Of a stretch of DNA of 16,825 nucleotides, positions 7,832-16,825 are shown one piece after another; within the stretch, counting starts at the first letter, position 1, and each line of letters begins with the position of its first letter. A program made the translations under genes and the position numbers. This DNA is from Desulfobacula sp. (GTDB lineage Bacteria > Desulfobacterota > Desulfobacteria > Desulfobacterales > Desulfobacteraceae), in NCBI RefSeq assembly GCF_021107415.1, contig NZ_JAIOSW010000293.1, positions 1-16,825 on the forward strand. Reading direction: 5' to 3'. The notes beneath the pieces are model-generated. The model did not search any database. It was given only the letters and a program-made list of their open reading frames with translations, and was not told the DNA's origin.

Positions 7832-9028
7832 TTATTTGCTGTACCGTTTAAGCCACTCTTTTTCCAGGGCTTGAACCCATGAAACATGGGGTTCTGGTAA
7901 AACCTGGCCCAGGTCTTTGGGTGTCAGGGTTGCAATCCCTTTTGGAACAGCATCAAATAAGGCCTTATCCTTACCTGCAAGTTTTCGTGTATCAAGTATA
8001 GTTGGATCCCCCCAGATCTTCGGGTCTGCTTTTCTTGCCTGGGCCTCGGGACTTAAAAGAAAGTTGGCAAACACCATTGCTCCCTGCCTGGCAGATGAGT
8101 TGAAGGGTATGCCCACAAAATGAGAGTTGGCAATAGTGCCTTTGGTATGGATATAAGTCCTTACGGTGTTGGGAAGCTCGCCGTTTTCAATGGCATTGCT
8201 GGCAGAACCTGGATTAAAGCTTAGGGAAATAAAAATTTCATTATCATTTAAAAGACTTAACATCTGGGAAGCACTTACCGGGAATACTTTTGCTTTTCGC
8301 CACAAAAAAAGATGTAATGCATCCAGGTAATCCCATAAAGGCCGGGTATTTTTTTCAAAATCCGACTGAATCACCGGATGATTCAGCACTTCAGGATCAT
8401 GGATCAACTCAAGAAGCGCCTGTTTAATAAATGTCGTGCCATGAAAACTCGGAATGGCTGGATAGCTTACTCTTCCTGGATTGTTCCGGGCAAATGCAAG
8501 AAGATCTAACATGCTTTTTGGATGTTTTGGCACCATTTGCTTATCATATAAAAATACAAGTTGGGCCATTCCCCAAGGTGATTCCATGTTATCAACCGGT
8601 ATGGTAAAATCATAAAGCACTGTTTTTTTATTTTCTGTATCCACCAGATGATAATTAGGCAATTTTTGAGAAAAAGGACCATACAAAAGCTTGTTTTCTT
8701 TCATGGCCTTAAAATTTTCACCATTAATCCACATCAGATCCACACTGCCGCTTTTATATTTTTTTGCTGCTTTTTCAATAAAAATGCGGGAAACCACATC
8801 ACCAATATCTGTTGCTTTTACATGGACCACACGGACCTTATATTTTTTTTGTACAACTTCTGCGGCCCATGCGATATACTCATTGATAGGTTGAGAGCCG
8901 CCCCAGGCATTGAAATATACAGTTTGCCCTTTTGCTGCCTTTACAATCTCAAACCAATCTTTTGCAAAGGCCTGTGAAAAACTTGATAAAAAAGTCAACC
9001 CCAGTAAAATTAAAAAAAACCGCTTCAT
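7832..9028 (-). CDS. ynjB: ABC importer periplasmic substrate-binding protein YnjB
   Basis: This is the solute receptor of the YnjBCD importer, 398 residues (E. coli about 388). A Sec signal peptide is visible: MKR, a hydrophobic core at 4-18, and AFA at 20-22 before KDW as probable cleavage site. There is no lipobox cysteine. Family landmarks include GQTVYFNAWGGSQPINEYIA (34-53), DLMWINGENF, MESPWGMAQLVF, NFLLSPEAQARKADPKIWGD and the C-terminal LPEPHVSWVQALEKEWLKRY. These correspond throughout to E. coli YnjB. Such proteins belong to the broad spermidine/thiamine/iron-type receptor class, but the substrate of YnjB has not been established to my knowledge. Its ATG overlaps the stop of the upstream sensor kinase as ATGA, so its translation is probably coupled to the kinase. 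AAGGAAA lies upstream but somewhat far, about 14 bases. Confidence 0.93.
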   Translation of the reverse strand: MKRFFLILLGLTFLSSFSQAFAKDWFEIVKAAKGQTVYFNAWGGSQPINEYIAWAAEVVQKKYKVRVVHVKATDIGDVVSRIFIEKAAKKYKSGSVDLMWINGENFKAMKENKLLYGPFSQKLPNYHLVDTENKKTVLYDFTIPVDNMESPWGMAQLVFLYDKQMVPKHPKSMLDLLAFARNNPGRVSYPAIPSFHGTTFIKQALLELIHDPEVLNHPVIQSDFEKNTRPLWDYLDALHLFLWRKAKVFPVSASQMLSLLNDNEIFISLSFNPGSASNAIENGELPNTVRTYIHTKGTIANSHFVGIPFNSSARQGAMVFANFLLSPEAQARKADPKIWGDPTILDTRKLAGKDKALFDAVPKGIATLTPKDLGQVLPEPHVSWVQALEKEWLKRYSK

Positions 9029-11226
9029 GATATGGTAAGTTTCCTTTTCAGTAATCTATTTATGCTATATACATAATTTTTATTCTGACAGGGTTTTGAT
9101 TGATGATCAATATAGGGATCTTTTTGTTTCAACTCTTTTATGGACTCTAAAAAATTTATATTCCCGGAAACAAATAGTATTGGAAGGGTTTTATCTGCTT
9201 TTCTGATATGATGATATACGTCCATCCCATTAATTTTCCCCGGGAGAACATAATCCAGGCTTACAACATCATATTCATTTCTTTTAAACAGATCCATTGC
9301 AATCTGTCCATTCTGAGCAATATCAACCTTGTGGTTACAGGGTTCCTGTGTCAATATCCGGTATTGTATATCTGAAATAGCCGTCTCATCCTCCACAAGA
9401 AGGATATATTTTTCAAAATGTGTTATTTTTTTTTGGATTTGGGTTTTTTCTTCATTTGTTAATTCTTTTTTAATGACAGGCAGGTTGATGGTAAATTTCG
9501 TACCTGATCCAAAGACAGATTCAACAAAAATACTGCCCTTGTGCTGCTTAATATATTTTTTTATATTGGACATCCCATAACCGGTTCCTTTAATCCCGGT
9601 TTTATATGAACCGGTCACATCGCAGCTTCCTTTCAGGGTGAAAGAGGGTTCATAAATCTTCTCAAGATGTTCTTTGGGAATTCCACACCCATTATCTTCA
9701 ATTTCAAGACAGATATTGTTCCTTAAGCAATACGTCCTGATAATTATTCTGGGTTGGTCAACCATACTTAAGGCATGAATTGAATTTTGCACAAGATTTA
9801 CCAGTGCATGTTCGATCATCCCGGGATCAGCAAGCAGGTCCGGAACTCCCGGCTTATCTTCCTTTATCAGTTCAATTTCTTTCAGATCAATTTTTAGCAG
9901 ACTTAAAACAAGATCTATTTTATCATAAATCCTAAAAAATTCCCGTCTAGGTTCCTGGTCCTTGGCAAAGGCAACCAAATTTCTGGTTAAATTTTTTCCC
10001 CGCAAAGTCTGCTCAAATATTAATTCCAGTGTCTTTCTTGTTTCTGCATCCTTACAGTCAAGAAGTGAGAGTTCTGTATTACCCATAATAATGCCAAGAA
10101 TGTTATTGAAATCATGGGCCATTTTTCCTGCTATCTGTCCAACCAATGCCAGTTTTTCATGTTCACCTGCAATTTGTTGAGCCTTTATTTTTTCTTCTTG
10201 TGCCAGCTTAAGCTCGGTAAGATCAATATCTATGCAAAACCTTTCTTTGCCCTGGGGTGTCTCATGCATAACGTGGGAAGAAAAAACAGGCACGATATTG
10301 CCATTTTTATCTATTAACTCAACTTCTTTTGCTGGTATTTTTTCTCCGTATTCAATCCACTTTTGAATGAGTCCTTGTATCTGCTCACGCATACCTGACG
10401 GTACAATAAGATCATCGATTTTCTTTCCTAAAGCCTCTTGTTCAGTATATCCGTATAGTTTTTCGCTTGCCTGATTCCAGAAGATTACTTTTCTTTGTTC
10501 ATCATACCCTTGAATAGATATCCCTGATACATCCTCTATGATTTCACGAAACTTTTTTTCAGATGCCTGGATTTGCTCCTCTGCCTTATTTCGTTCTTTA
10601 ATTTCATTATTGAGTCTCAGGTTTGTGTTATGAATTTCCTTCTTGCTGTCGATGAGATTCCCAATGACTGACCGTATAATCGCAGTTGTGATGAAAGTGA
10701 CACTGGTCAACACTCCAAAGATGATGAGTAATCTCACTTTTAAACGAAATATCTCATCAGGAGAAGAGTCCAGGTTAGCATGAAAAAGTAAAGGAACCAA
10801 GATAGCCGCAATACAAAAAATCCAAACCAGTGTCTCTTTGTTGTTAGCAATAGAAAATATCAACACCGGAAAAATTAAAAACCAAGGGGCTTTGCTGAGA
10901 CTTTTTTCGAAACCAATAACATACAGAAAATAAAAAATAAAAATAATGAGTAAAAACCGAATAATAATTTTTTGGGATGAGTACGACCTTTGAACCTCAG
11001 GCTTCCTGTTTAAATCAAATATTAAAAAACAAAGTGTCAAAAACATTATAAGGGCGATTCCAGCCGAAAAATACTGGGATTGATACAAATCCTGAATGCC
11101 GAAAATTATGAATATAGGCAGGCCGATAATTGTAAGAACCCTTATAAATATTTTCTGGGAAAGGACCTGGTATTCTGAGTAATTTCTCAGGTCAGAAAAA
11201 TTTTTTTTAGAAAAACCCTTTAGCAT
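9025..11226 (-). CDS. Membrane-bound hybrid histidine kinase (PAS-HisKA-HATPase-receiver)
   Basis: This 733-residue sensor has about six hydrophobic helices in residues 26-190, then a short coiled linker (195-225) with no large periplasmic domain. A PAS domain follows at about 222-345 (ASEKKFREIIEDVSGISIQG, then DLTELK). The HisKA phosphoacceptor box is AGKMAHDFNNILG with H371. The HATPase has N-box NLVQNSIHA (477-485), DNGCGIP (511-517) and GTGYGMSN (547-554). The C-terminal receiver has the acidic pair VEDE (611-614), phosphoacceptor D658 in VSLDYVLPG and K711. It therefore resembles CckA-like hybrid kinases. No DNA-binding response regulator is present nearby, so the phosphorelay partner is unknown. 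It heads the minus-strand operon and overlaps ynjB by 4 bases, suggesting it senses the imported compound or a related membrane signal. The 11226 ATG lacks a clear ribosome site. Confidence 0.92.
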   Translation of the reverse strand: MLKGFSKKNFSDLRNYSEYQVLSQKIFIRVLTIIGLPIFIIFGIQDLYQSQYFSAGIALIMFLTLCFLIFDLNRKPEVQRSYSSQKIIIRFLLIIFIFYFLYVIGFEKSLSKAPWFLIFPVLIFSIANNKETLVWIFCIAAILVPLLFHANLDSSPDEIFRLKVRLLIIFGVLTSVTFITTAIIRSVIGNLIDSKKEIHNTNLRLNNEIKERNKAEEQIQASEKKFREIIEDVSGISIQGYDEQRKVIFWNQASEKLYGYTEQEALGKKIDDLIVPSGMREQIQGLIQKWIEYGEKIPAKEVELIDKNGNIVPVFSSHVMHETPQGKERFCIDIDLTELKLAQEEKIKAQQIAGEHEKLALVGQIAGKMAHDFNNILGIIMGNTELSLLDCKDAETRKTLELIFEQTLRGKNLTRNLVAFAKDQEPRREFFRIYDKIDLVLSLLKIDLKEIELIKEDKPGVPDLLADPGMIEHALVNLVQNSIHALSMVDQPRIIIRTYCLRNNICLEIEDNGCGIPKEHLEKIYEPSFTLKGSCDVTGSYKTGIKGTGYGMSNIKKYIKQHKGSIFVESVFGSGTKFTINLPVIKKELTNEEKTQIQKKITHFEKYILLVEDETAISDIQYRILTQEPCNHKVDIAQNGQIAMDLFKRNEYDVVSLDYVLPGKINGMDVYHHIRKADKTLPILFVSGNINFLESIKELKQKDPYIDHQSKPCQNKNYVYSINRLLKRKLTIS

Positions 11227-11338
11227 AAGGACAAGATCACTTTTTTATAATTCTGGAAGTTTAATAAAAGTCAGCATACAATATGGAGTGGAACAACACA
11301 AATTAATTTCCAAAAATAAAATTTGATTTTCCGGAACC

Positions 11339-11367
11339 TTTACAATAAAACATTTCGAATATATGAT
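11339..11367 (+). promoter_or_regulatory. Sigma70-type promoter for the alaC-like gene
   Basis: TTTACA at 11339-11344 and TATGAT at 11362-11367 are separated by 17 bases and each matches the consensus in five of six positions. Transcription would start near 11374, giving a leader of roughly 44 bases before the TTG start at 11418. No operator is recognisable. Confidence 0.65.
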
Positions 11368-11390
11368 ACATAATCACTCAACCTATACAA
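11363..11390 (-). promoter_or_regulatory. Candidate promoter for the kinase-ynj-glp operon
   Basis: Read on the minus strand, TTGTAT (11390-11385) and TATCAT (11368-11363) are spaced by 16 bases. The -10 box overlaps the -10 box of the plus-strand promoter almost completely, so the two could not be occupied at once. The leader to the kinase would be about 130 bases. This is a weak call made by eye. Confidence 0.3.
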
Positions 11391-11403
11391 GATAAAGTTT
11401 TAC

Positions 11404-11420
11404 AAAGGAGTTTTGTTTTG
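11404..11420 (+). promoter_or_regulatory. Ribosome binding site that fixes a TTG start
   Basis: AAAGGAG at 11404-11410 is a strong Shine-Dalgarno 7 bases before TTG at 11418-11420. The next in-frame ATG is at codon 13, inside the conserved N-terminus, so TTG is the likely initiation codon. Confidence 0.75.
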
Positions 11421-12617
11421 GAAGATAACAATATTATTCGTTTTGCAAGCCGTATGGATCAACTGCCCCCTTATTTATTCGGAATGATCAACAAGATGAA
11501 AATGGATAAAAGACGTAACGGGGATGATGTCATTGACCTTGGTATGGGAAACCCCATGGATCCCACACCTGATGCAGTGATTGAAAAGCTGGTTGAAGTG
11601 GCTAAAGACCCCAAATCACACCGATATCCGGAAAGCTCCGGTATGCTGCATTTAAAAATTGAAATCGCAAAATATTACAAACGGCATTACAATATTGATC
11701 TTGATTCTGAAGCAGAAACTTATTTCACCATTGGTTCTAAAGAGGGGATATCCCATCTGTGCCTGGCCATTATGGGCCCGGGAGATTCCGTACTTGTACC
11801 CGCCCCTGCATTCCCGGTGCATATTTATGCAGCTGTCATTGCAGGAGCCAATGTCATGAAAATACCCATAGCACCTGAAAAAAGTTTTCTTGACCGCATC
11901 ATCAATATTTGTGAAGCGTGTTATCCCAAACCCAGAGTTCTCATGCTTAATTACCCTCATAATCCCACAGGGGTTGTGATAGACAGGGAATTTTTCAAAG
12001 AAGTAGTAAAGCTTGCCAAACGCTTTAAATTTATGGTCATCAACGACTTTGCCTATTCAAAAATCACTTTTGATGGATATGAAGCCCCAAGTTTTCTTGA
12101 AGTGGACGGTGCAAAGGAAGTTGGAGTAGAATTCGGGTCTTTTTCAAAATCCTATAACATGGCAGGGTGGAGAATCGGATATTGTGTGGGAAACGCTGAG
12201 ATTGTTCAGGCCCTTGGAAAAATTAAAGGTTATTTTGACTATGGAATCTTTTCCGCCATCCAGGTGGCCGGTATTATTGCATTGCGCGATTGTGATGATA
12301 CTATTCCCGAGCTGGCGAACATATACCAAACCAGAAGAGATATTTTGTGCAGCGGCCTTGAAAGAATCGGATGGGACATTAAAAAACCAAAAGCCGGTAT
12401 GTTTATCTGGGCAAAAATCCCGGAACCCTTTAATAAAATGAGCGCCATGCAGTTTGCCATTGAAATGATGGACAGGGCAAATGTGGCAGTAGCTCCCGGA
12501 ACAGGATTCAGCGAAGAAGGAGAAGGTTTCCTGCGTCTTGCCCTGGTGGAAAATGAGGAACGGTTAAGACAGGCCGTTCGCCAAATGAAAAAGGCCATGG
12601 AAACTATGAGTGTTTAA
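11418..12617 (+). CDS. alaC: AlaC-like class I/II aminotransferase (PLP-dependent)
   Basis: This 399-residue, probably cytosolic, PLP enzyme most resembles E. coli AlaC, which interconverts glutamate plus pyruvate with alanine plus 2-oxoglutarate. The PLP lysine is K244 in GSFSKSYNMAGWRIGY. Other active-site residues in view are N182 in YPHNPTG, D210 and Y213 in NDFAYSK, R252, and the carboxylate-binding R373 in FLRLALVEN. The opening RMDQLPPYLFGMINKMKMDK and IDLGMGNP, and ITIGSKEG-like FTIGSKEG, follow AlaC rather than aspartate aminotransferase. Relatives are also annotated as LL-diaminopimelate aminotransferase-like, so the substrate is not proven. It has its own promoter and strong ribosome site, uses a TTG start, and is the only clear plus-strand gene. 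It converges with the cytidylate kinase-like gene, with 2 bases between the stop codons. Confidence 0.88.
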   Translation: MEDNNIIRFASRMDQLPPYLFGMINKMKMDKRRNGDDVIDLGMGNPMDPTPDAVIEKLVEVAKDPKSHRYPESSGMLHLKIEIAKYYKRHYNIDLDSEAETYFTIGSKEGISHLCLAIMGPGDSVLVPAPAFPVHIYAAVIAGANVMKIPIAPEKSFLDRIINICEACYPKPRVLMLNYPHNPTGVVIDREFFKEVVKLAKRFKFMVINDFAYSKITFDGYEAPSFLEVDGAKEVGVEFGSFSKSYNMAGWRIGYCVGNAEIVQALGKIKGYFDYGIFSAIQVAGIIALRDCDDTIPELANIYQTRRDILCSGLERIGWDIKKPKAGMFIWAKIPEPFNKMSAMQFAIEMMDRANVAVAPGTGFSEEGEGFLRLALVENEERLRQAVRQMKKAMETMSV

Positions 12618-12619
12618 TT

Positions 12620-13279
12620 TCAACTGATTGCACATTTTATTACCTGCACCGCCTTTTCAACAGACAGGGTACCTGTGTTTAAAATAAGATCGTAATTAGC
12701 AGGATCGGTTGCATCACTGTTAAAATACCTTTTTACAAAGGCACTTCTGTTGGCGTCTGTGCTGACGATATGTTTTTGCGTATCATCTTTGCTCAGATTA
12801 AGACTTTTCTGTATATAGTCACGCCTGATTATCATGGGAGCAACAATTCTTACCCTGAGGGCTTTTTGTTTTTTTAAAACACAATTGGCACCTCTTCCGA
12901 GAATAACGGCATTTCCATGCTTGCCGATGGTGCCCAGTATCTTAAACAGGAGTTTTGAATATTCATCCGACCACAGATGATGTTCACTCACAAAATTGGA
13001 TACAATATCATCAACGATATTCATTCCTTTTTCATCCAGGGTTTCAAGAAGAACCCGGCTGCTCTTTGATGTCTCAACCATGGCATCAACTATTTCATGA
13101 TGAAAAAGATCAAACCCTGTTTCCCGGCAAAGTTGTTTTGCAACTTCATATCCCCGGCTGCCGGATTCCCTGGATATGGTGATAACATTGACGGTCTCCT
13201 GAATGGGCTTATCTTCCCTATTCCCCATTTCCCATCTTTGGATCTGCTCATTGATTATTTTATGAATAGACTTGCTCAT
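12620..13279 (-). CDS. Cytidylate kinase-like family protein
   Basis: This 219-residue protein belongs to the Cytidylate_kin2-type family, distant relatives of CMP kinase. After a polar 30-residue lead, the nucleotide-binding loop region reads ITISRESGSRGYEVAKQL (33-50). Further family landmarks are AVILGRGANCVL (124-135), the arginine-rich LRVRIVAPMIIRRDY (141-155), DANRSAFVKRYF (175-186) and the terminal YDLILNTGTLSVEKAV (196-211). The loop lacks the GKS/T lysine of a standard Walker A motif, so phosphoryl transfer from ATP to CMP is not assured; a regulatory or other kinase role is possible. It has its own promoter and a near-perfect AAGGAGG ribosome site 5 bases before the ATG, so it is probably expressed independently of gyrB upstream. 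No membrane or secretion signal is seen. Confidence 0.82.
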   Translation of the reverse strand: MSKSIHKIINEQIQRWEMGNREDKPIQETVNVITISRESGSRGYEVAKQLCRETGFDLFHHEIVDAMVETSKSSRVLLETLDEKGMNIVDDIVSNFVSEHHLWSDEYSKLLFKILGTIGKHGNAVILGRGANCVLKKQKALRVRIVAPMIIRRDYIQKSLNLSKDDTQKHIVSTDANRSAFVKRYFNSDATDPANYDLILNTGTLSVEKAVQVIKCAIS

Positions 13280-13284
13280 GATAA

Positions 13285-13291
13285 CCTCCTT
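13285..13291 (-). promoter_or_regulatory. Strong ribosome binding site of the cytidylate kinase-like gene
   Basis: The minus strand reads AAGGAGG here, a full match to the anti-Shine-Dalgarno core, 5 bases before the ATG at 13279. It is the strongest ribosome site in the window and fixes this start. Confidence 0.75.
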
Positions 13292-13338
13292 TTTTAATAA
13301 TAAACGTGGTAAATAAATTATTTTTGAGGTATATTCGC

Positions 13339-13367
13339 AGAATAAATTAAATTCAGAATTAAGTCAA
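13339..13367 (-). promoter_or_regulatory. Sigma70-type promoter for the cytidylate kinase-like gene
   Basis: On the minus strand TTGACT (13367-13362) and TATTCT (13344-13339) are separated by exactly 17 bases. The first box matches consensus in five of six positions, the second in four. It lies in the 104-base gap after gyrB and gives a leader of about 50 bases. Confidence 0.65.
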
Positions 13368-13383
13368 TTATTAGATAAACCTA

Positions 13384-15816
<2,433 letters not shown>

Positions 15817-15821
15817 TTAGG

Positions 15822-16825
15822 TTATGATATATGCATCGCCATTATGACACAAATAAGTTTATCATCATCAAGACCCCTGATAATACAGGGACTTTTACTG
15901 TCTTTAATATTTATAACAACAATATTATCTTCAAAAAGGTTTAAAGCATCCATAAAATATCTCGGATTAAAAGCACTTTTAATCTCCTCTCCTGAATATG
16001 AAATCATCATCTCTTCTTTTGATTCGCCTATTTCAGGATTGGTAATGGTAACCACCAGTTCATTCTCTTTAAAATTTAAAATAACACTTTTAAAATCATC
16101 AGAGGTTAAAATAGATATCCTTTTCATAAGGTTTGTAAACATGATTTTGTCCATTTCAATGGGAATCATATCTTCATGGTTTATCACGGGTTTATAATCG
16201 GGATATTCTCCTTCAAGAAGTTTAATCATAATGGATTCATTTTTATTTTGAAAAATAAAATAATTATCTTTAATACCCACTTTTATACCGTCTTTACTGC
16301 TGTCAATAAATTTACTCAACTCAGACAATCCTTTTTTAGGAATAATTACACTTTCGTCCGGCAGTAAAAGTTCTCCTTTGAATAGTGCATCATAACAATG
16401 AAGCCGTCTTGAATCCGTTGATACTATTCTTATTTTTTCTCCATTATCTGTTGATATTTTTTCGATCAAAGATCCTATGACATAAATTCGTTTTTCTTCA
16501 CCTGAATAATTCACTATTGAGGCTATATCAACCATCTTTTTCAGGTCTGTGGAAGTAATTTCTATAAATTCTATATTTTCTATGACCGGGGTTTCAGGAA
16601 AATTTTCATAATCTGAAGATACAATATGAAAAATACTGTCTCCTTTTCCAATTTCAACCCACCTGTTTTCTACTTCGTTAACTAAAATTTTATTTTCCGG
16701 GTATTCTCTGATAATTTCAAAAAATTTTTTAGAATTAATAGACAAAATCCCTTCTGTTTCCACCTGGGCTTCATAGGTTCCAAGAAAAACGGTTTCCAGA
16801 TCATTGGCTGTGATACTAATCTGTG
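15822..16825 (-). CDS. dnaN: DNA polymerase III beta sliding clamp, C-terminal 333 residues (5' end outside window)
   Basis: DnaN dimerises into the ring that tethers DNA polymerase III and many repair proteins to DNA. The frame is open to the right edge, where it reads QISITANDLETVFLGTYEA, the usual end of the first strands of domain I. A GTG at 16763 is internal, not the start, and about 40 N-terminal residues are missing. Visible clamp landmarks are TDSRRLH, LLEGEYPDYKPVI, FNPRYFMDAL and the C-terminal CVIMAMHIS, equivalent to VMPMRL in E. coli, with alanine replacing the usual proline of the client-binding pocket. The stop is 14 bases before gyrB. In many bacteria recF lies between these genes; here it does not. 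dnaA is expected just outside the right edge. Confidence 0.95.
   Translation of the reverse strand, partial: QISITANDLETVFLGTYEAQVETEGILSINSKKFFEIIREYPENKILVNEVENRWVEIGKGDSIFHIVSSDYENFPETPVIENIEFIEITSTDLKKMVDIASIVNYSGEEKRIYVIGSLIEKISTDNGEKIRIVSTDSRRLHCYDALFKGELLLPDESVIIPKKGLSELSKFIDSSKDGIKVGIKDNYFIFQNKNESIMIKLLEGEYPDYKPVINHEDMIPIEMDKIMFTNLMKRISILTSDDFKSVILNFKENELVVTITNPEIGESKEEMMISYSGEEIKSAFNPRYFMDALNLFEDNIVVINIKDSKSPCIIRGLDDDKLICVIMAMHIS

Larger units (their letters stand above)
11227..11417. other. Divergent intergenic region between sensor-kinase operon and alaC-like gene
   Basis: This 191-base AT-rich gap is the largest non-coding stretch in the window and separates two divergent genes, so it should hold the promoters of both. 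A good plus-strand promoter is seen near its right end. For the kinase operon only weaker minus-strand candidates are visible: TTGTAT/TATCAT with a 16-base spacer at 11363-11390, and a TATAAA box (top-strand TTTATA, about 11243-11248) close to the kinase start with a poor CTGACT upstream at 19 bases. I see no riboswitch-like or tRNA-like structure and no small gene in it. Confidence 0.6.

Noticed and set aside
7832..9028. YnjB as a thiamine- or iron-specific binding protein.
   Set aside because: The match to the YnjB family is strong along the whole length, and that family has no proven ligand that I know of; naming a substrate would go beyond the sequence.
11227..11417. A riboswitch (for example thiamine-type) in the divergent leader, given the thiamine-like class of the ABC importer.
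   Set aside because: No recognisable TPP or other riboswitch core was found, and ynjB itself starts inside the upstream kinase gene with no leader.

Overview
This window looks like a near-origin piece of chromosome from an anaerobic Desulfobacterota bacterium, probably a Desulfobacteraceae relative. The basis is AT-rich DNA, a dnaN-gyrB pair with no recF between them, anaerobic-type glpAB, and a large PAS hybrid histidine kinase. That taxonomic placement is inference from gene style; no rRNA gene is present to confirm it.

Right side (about 12.6-16.8 kb). The 3' part of dnaN and a complete gyrB lie on the minus strand 14 bases apart. dnaA and oriC therefore probably lie beyond the right edge, and minus-strand genes would be codirectional with replication. 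Downstream of gyrB is a cytidylate kinase-like gene with its own sigma70-type promoter. It ends 2 bases from the end of a convergent plus-strand AlaC-type aminotransferase gene, the only convincing plus-strand gene here.

Left side (1-11.2 kb). Ten minus-strand genes follow one another with overlaps or short gaps and read as one transcription unit. In order they are: a membrane PAS/HisKA/HATPase/receiver kinase; YnjB, YnjC and YnjD, an uncharacterised ABC importer matching the E. coli system across all three proteins; YnjF, a CDP-alcohol phosphatidyltransferase-family membrane protein; GlpA and GlpB, anaerobic glycerol-3-phosphate dehydrogenase subunits, without glpC; a GAF-like/GGDEF diguanylate cyclase; a short TrmO/TsaA-family protein; and the start of a MOT1-family (molybdate/sulfate-type) transporter cut by the left edge. 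Two junctions (kinase/ynjB and glpB/GGDEF) are 4-base ATGA overlaps.

Working together. The most interesting reading, which is inference, is a sensed import and oxidation module. The kinase senses a signal at the membrane. YnjBCD imports an unidentified small molecule. YnjF and GlpAB act on glycerol-phosphate-type head groups or precursors, feeding electrons to the membrane. The GGDEF protein could couple this to c-di-GMP signalling. YnjBCDF has no established substrate to my knowledge, so the linkage to glpAB is a usable functional clue. I found no tRNA, rRNA, CRISPR array, insertion sequence or convincing intrinsic terminator. There is no gene-free stretch over 300 bases; the largest gap is the 191-base divergent region at 11227-11417.
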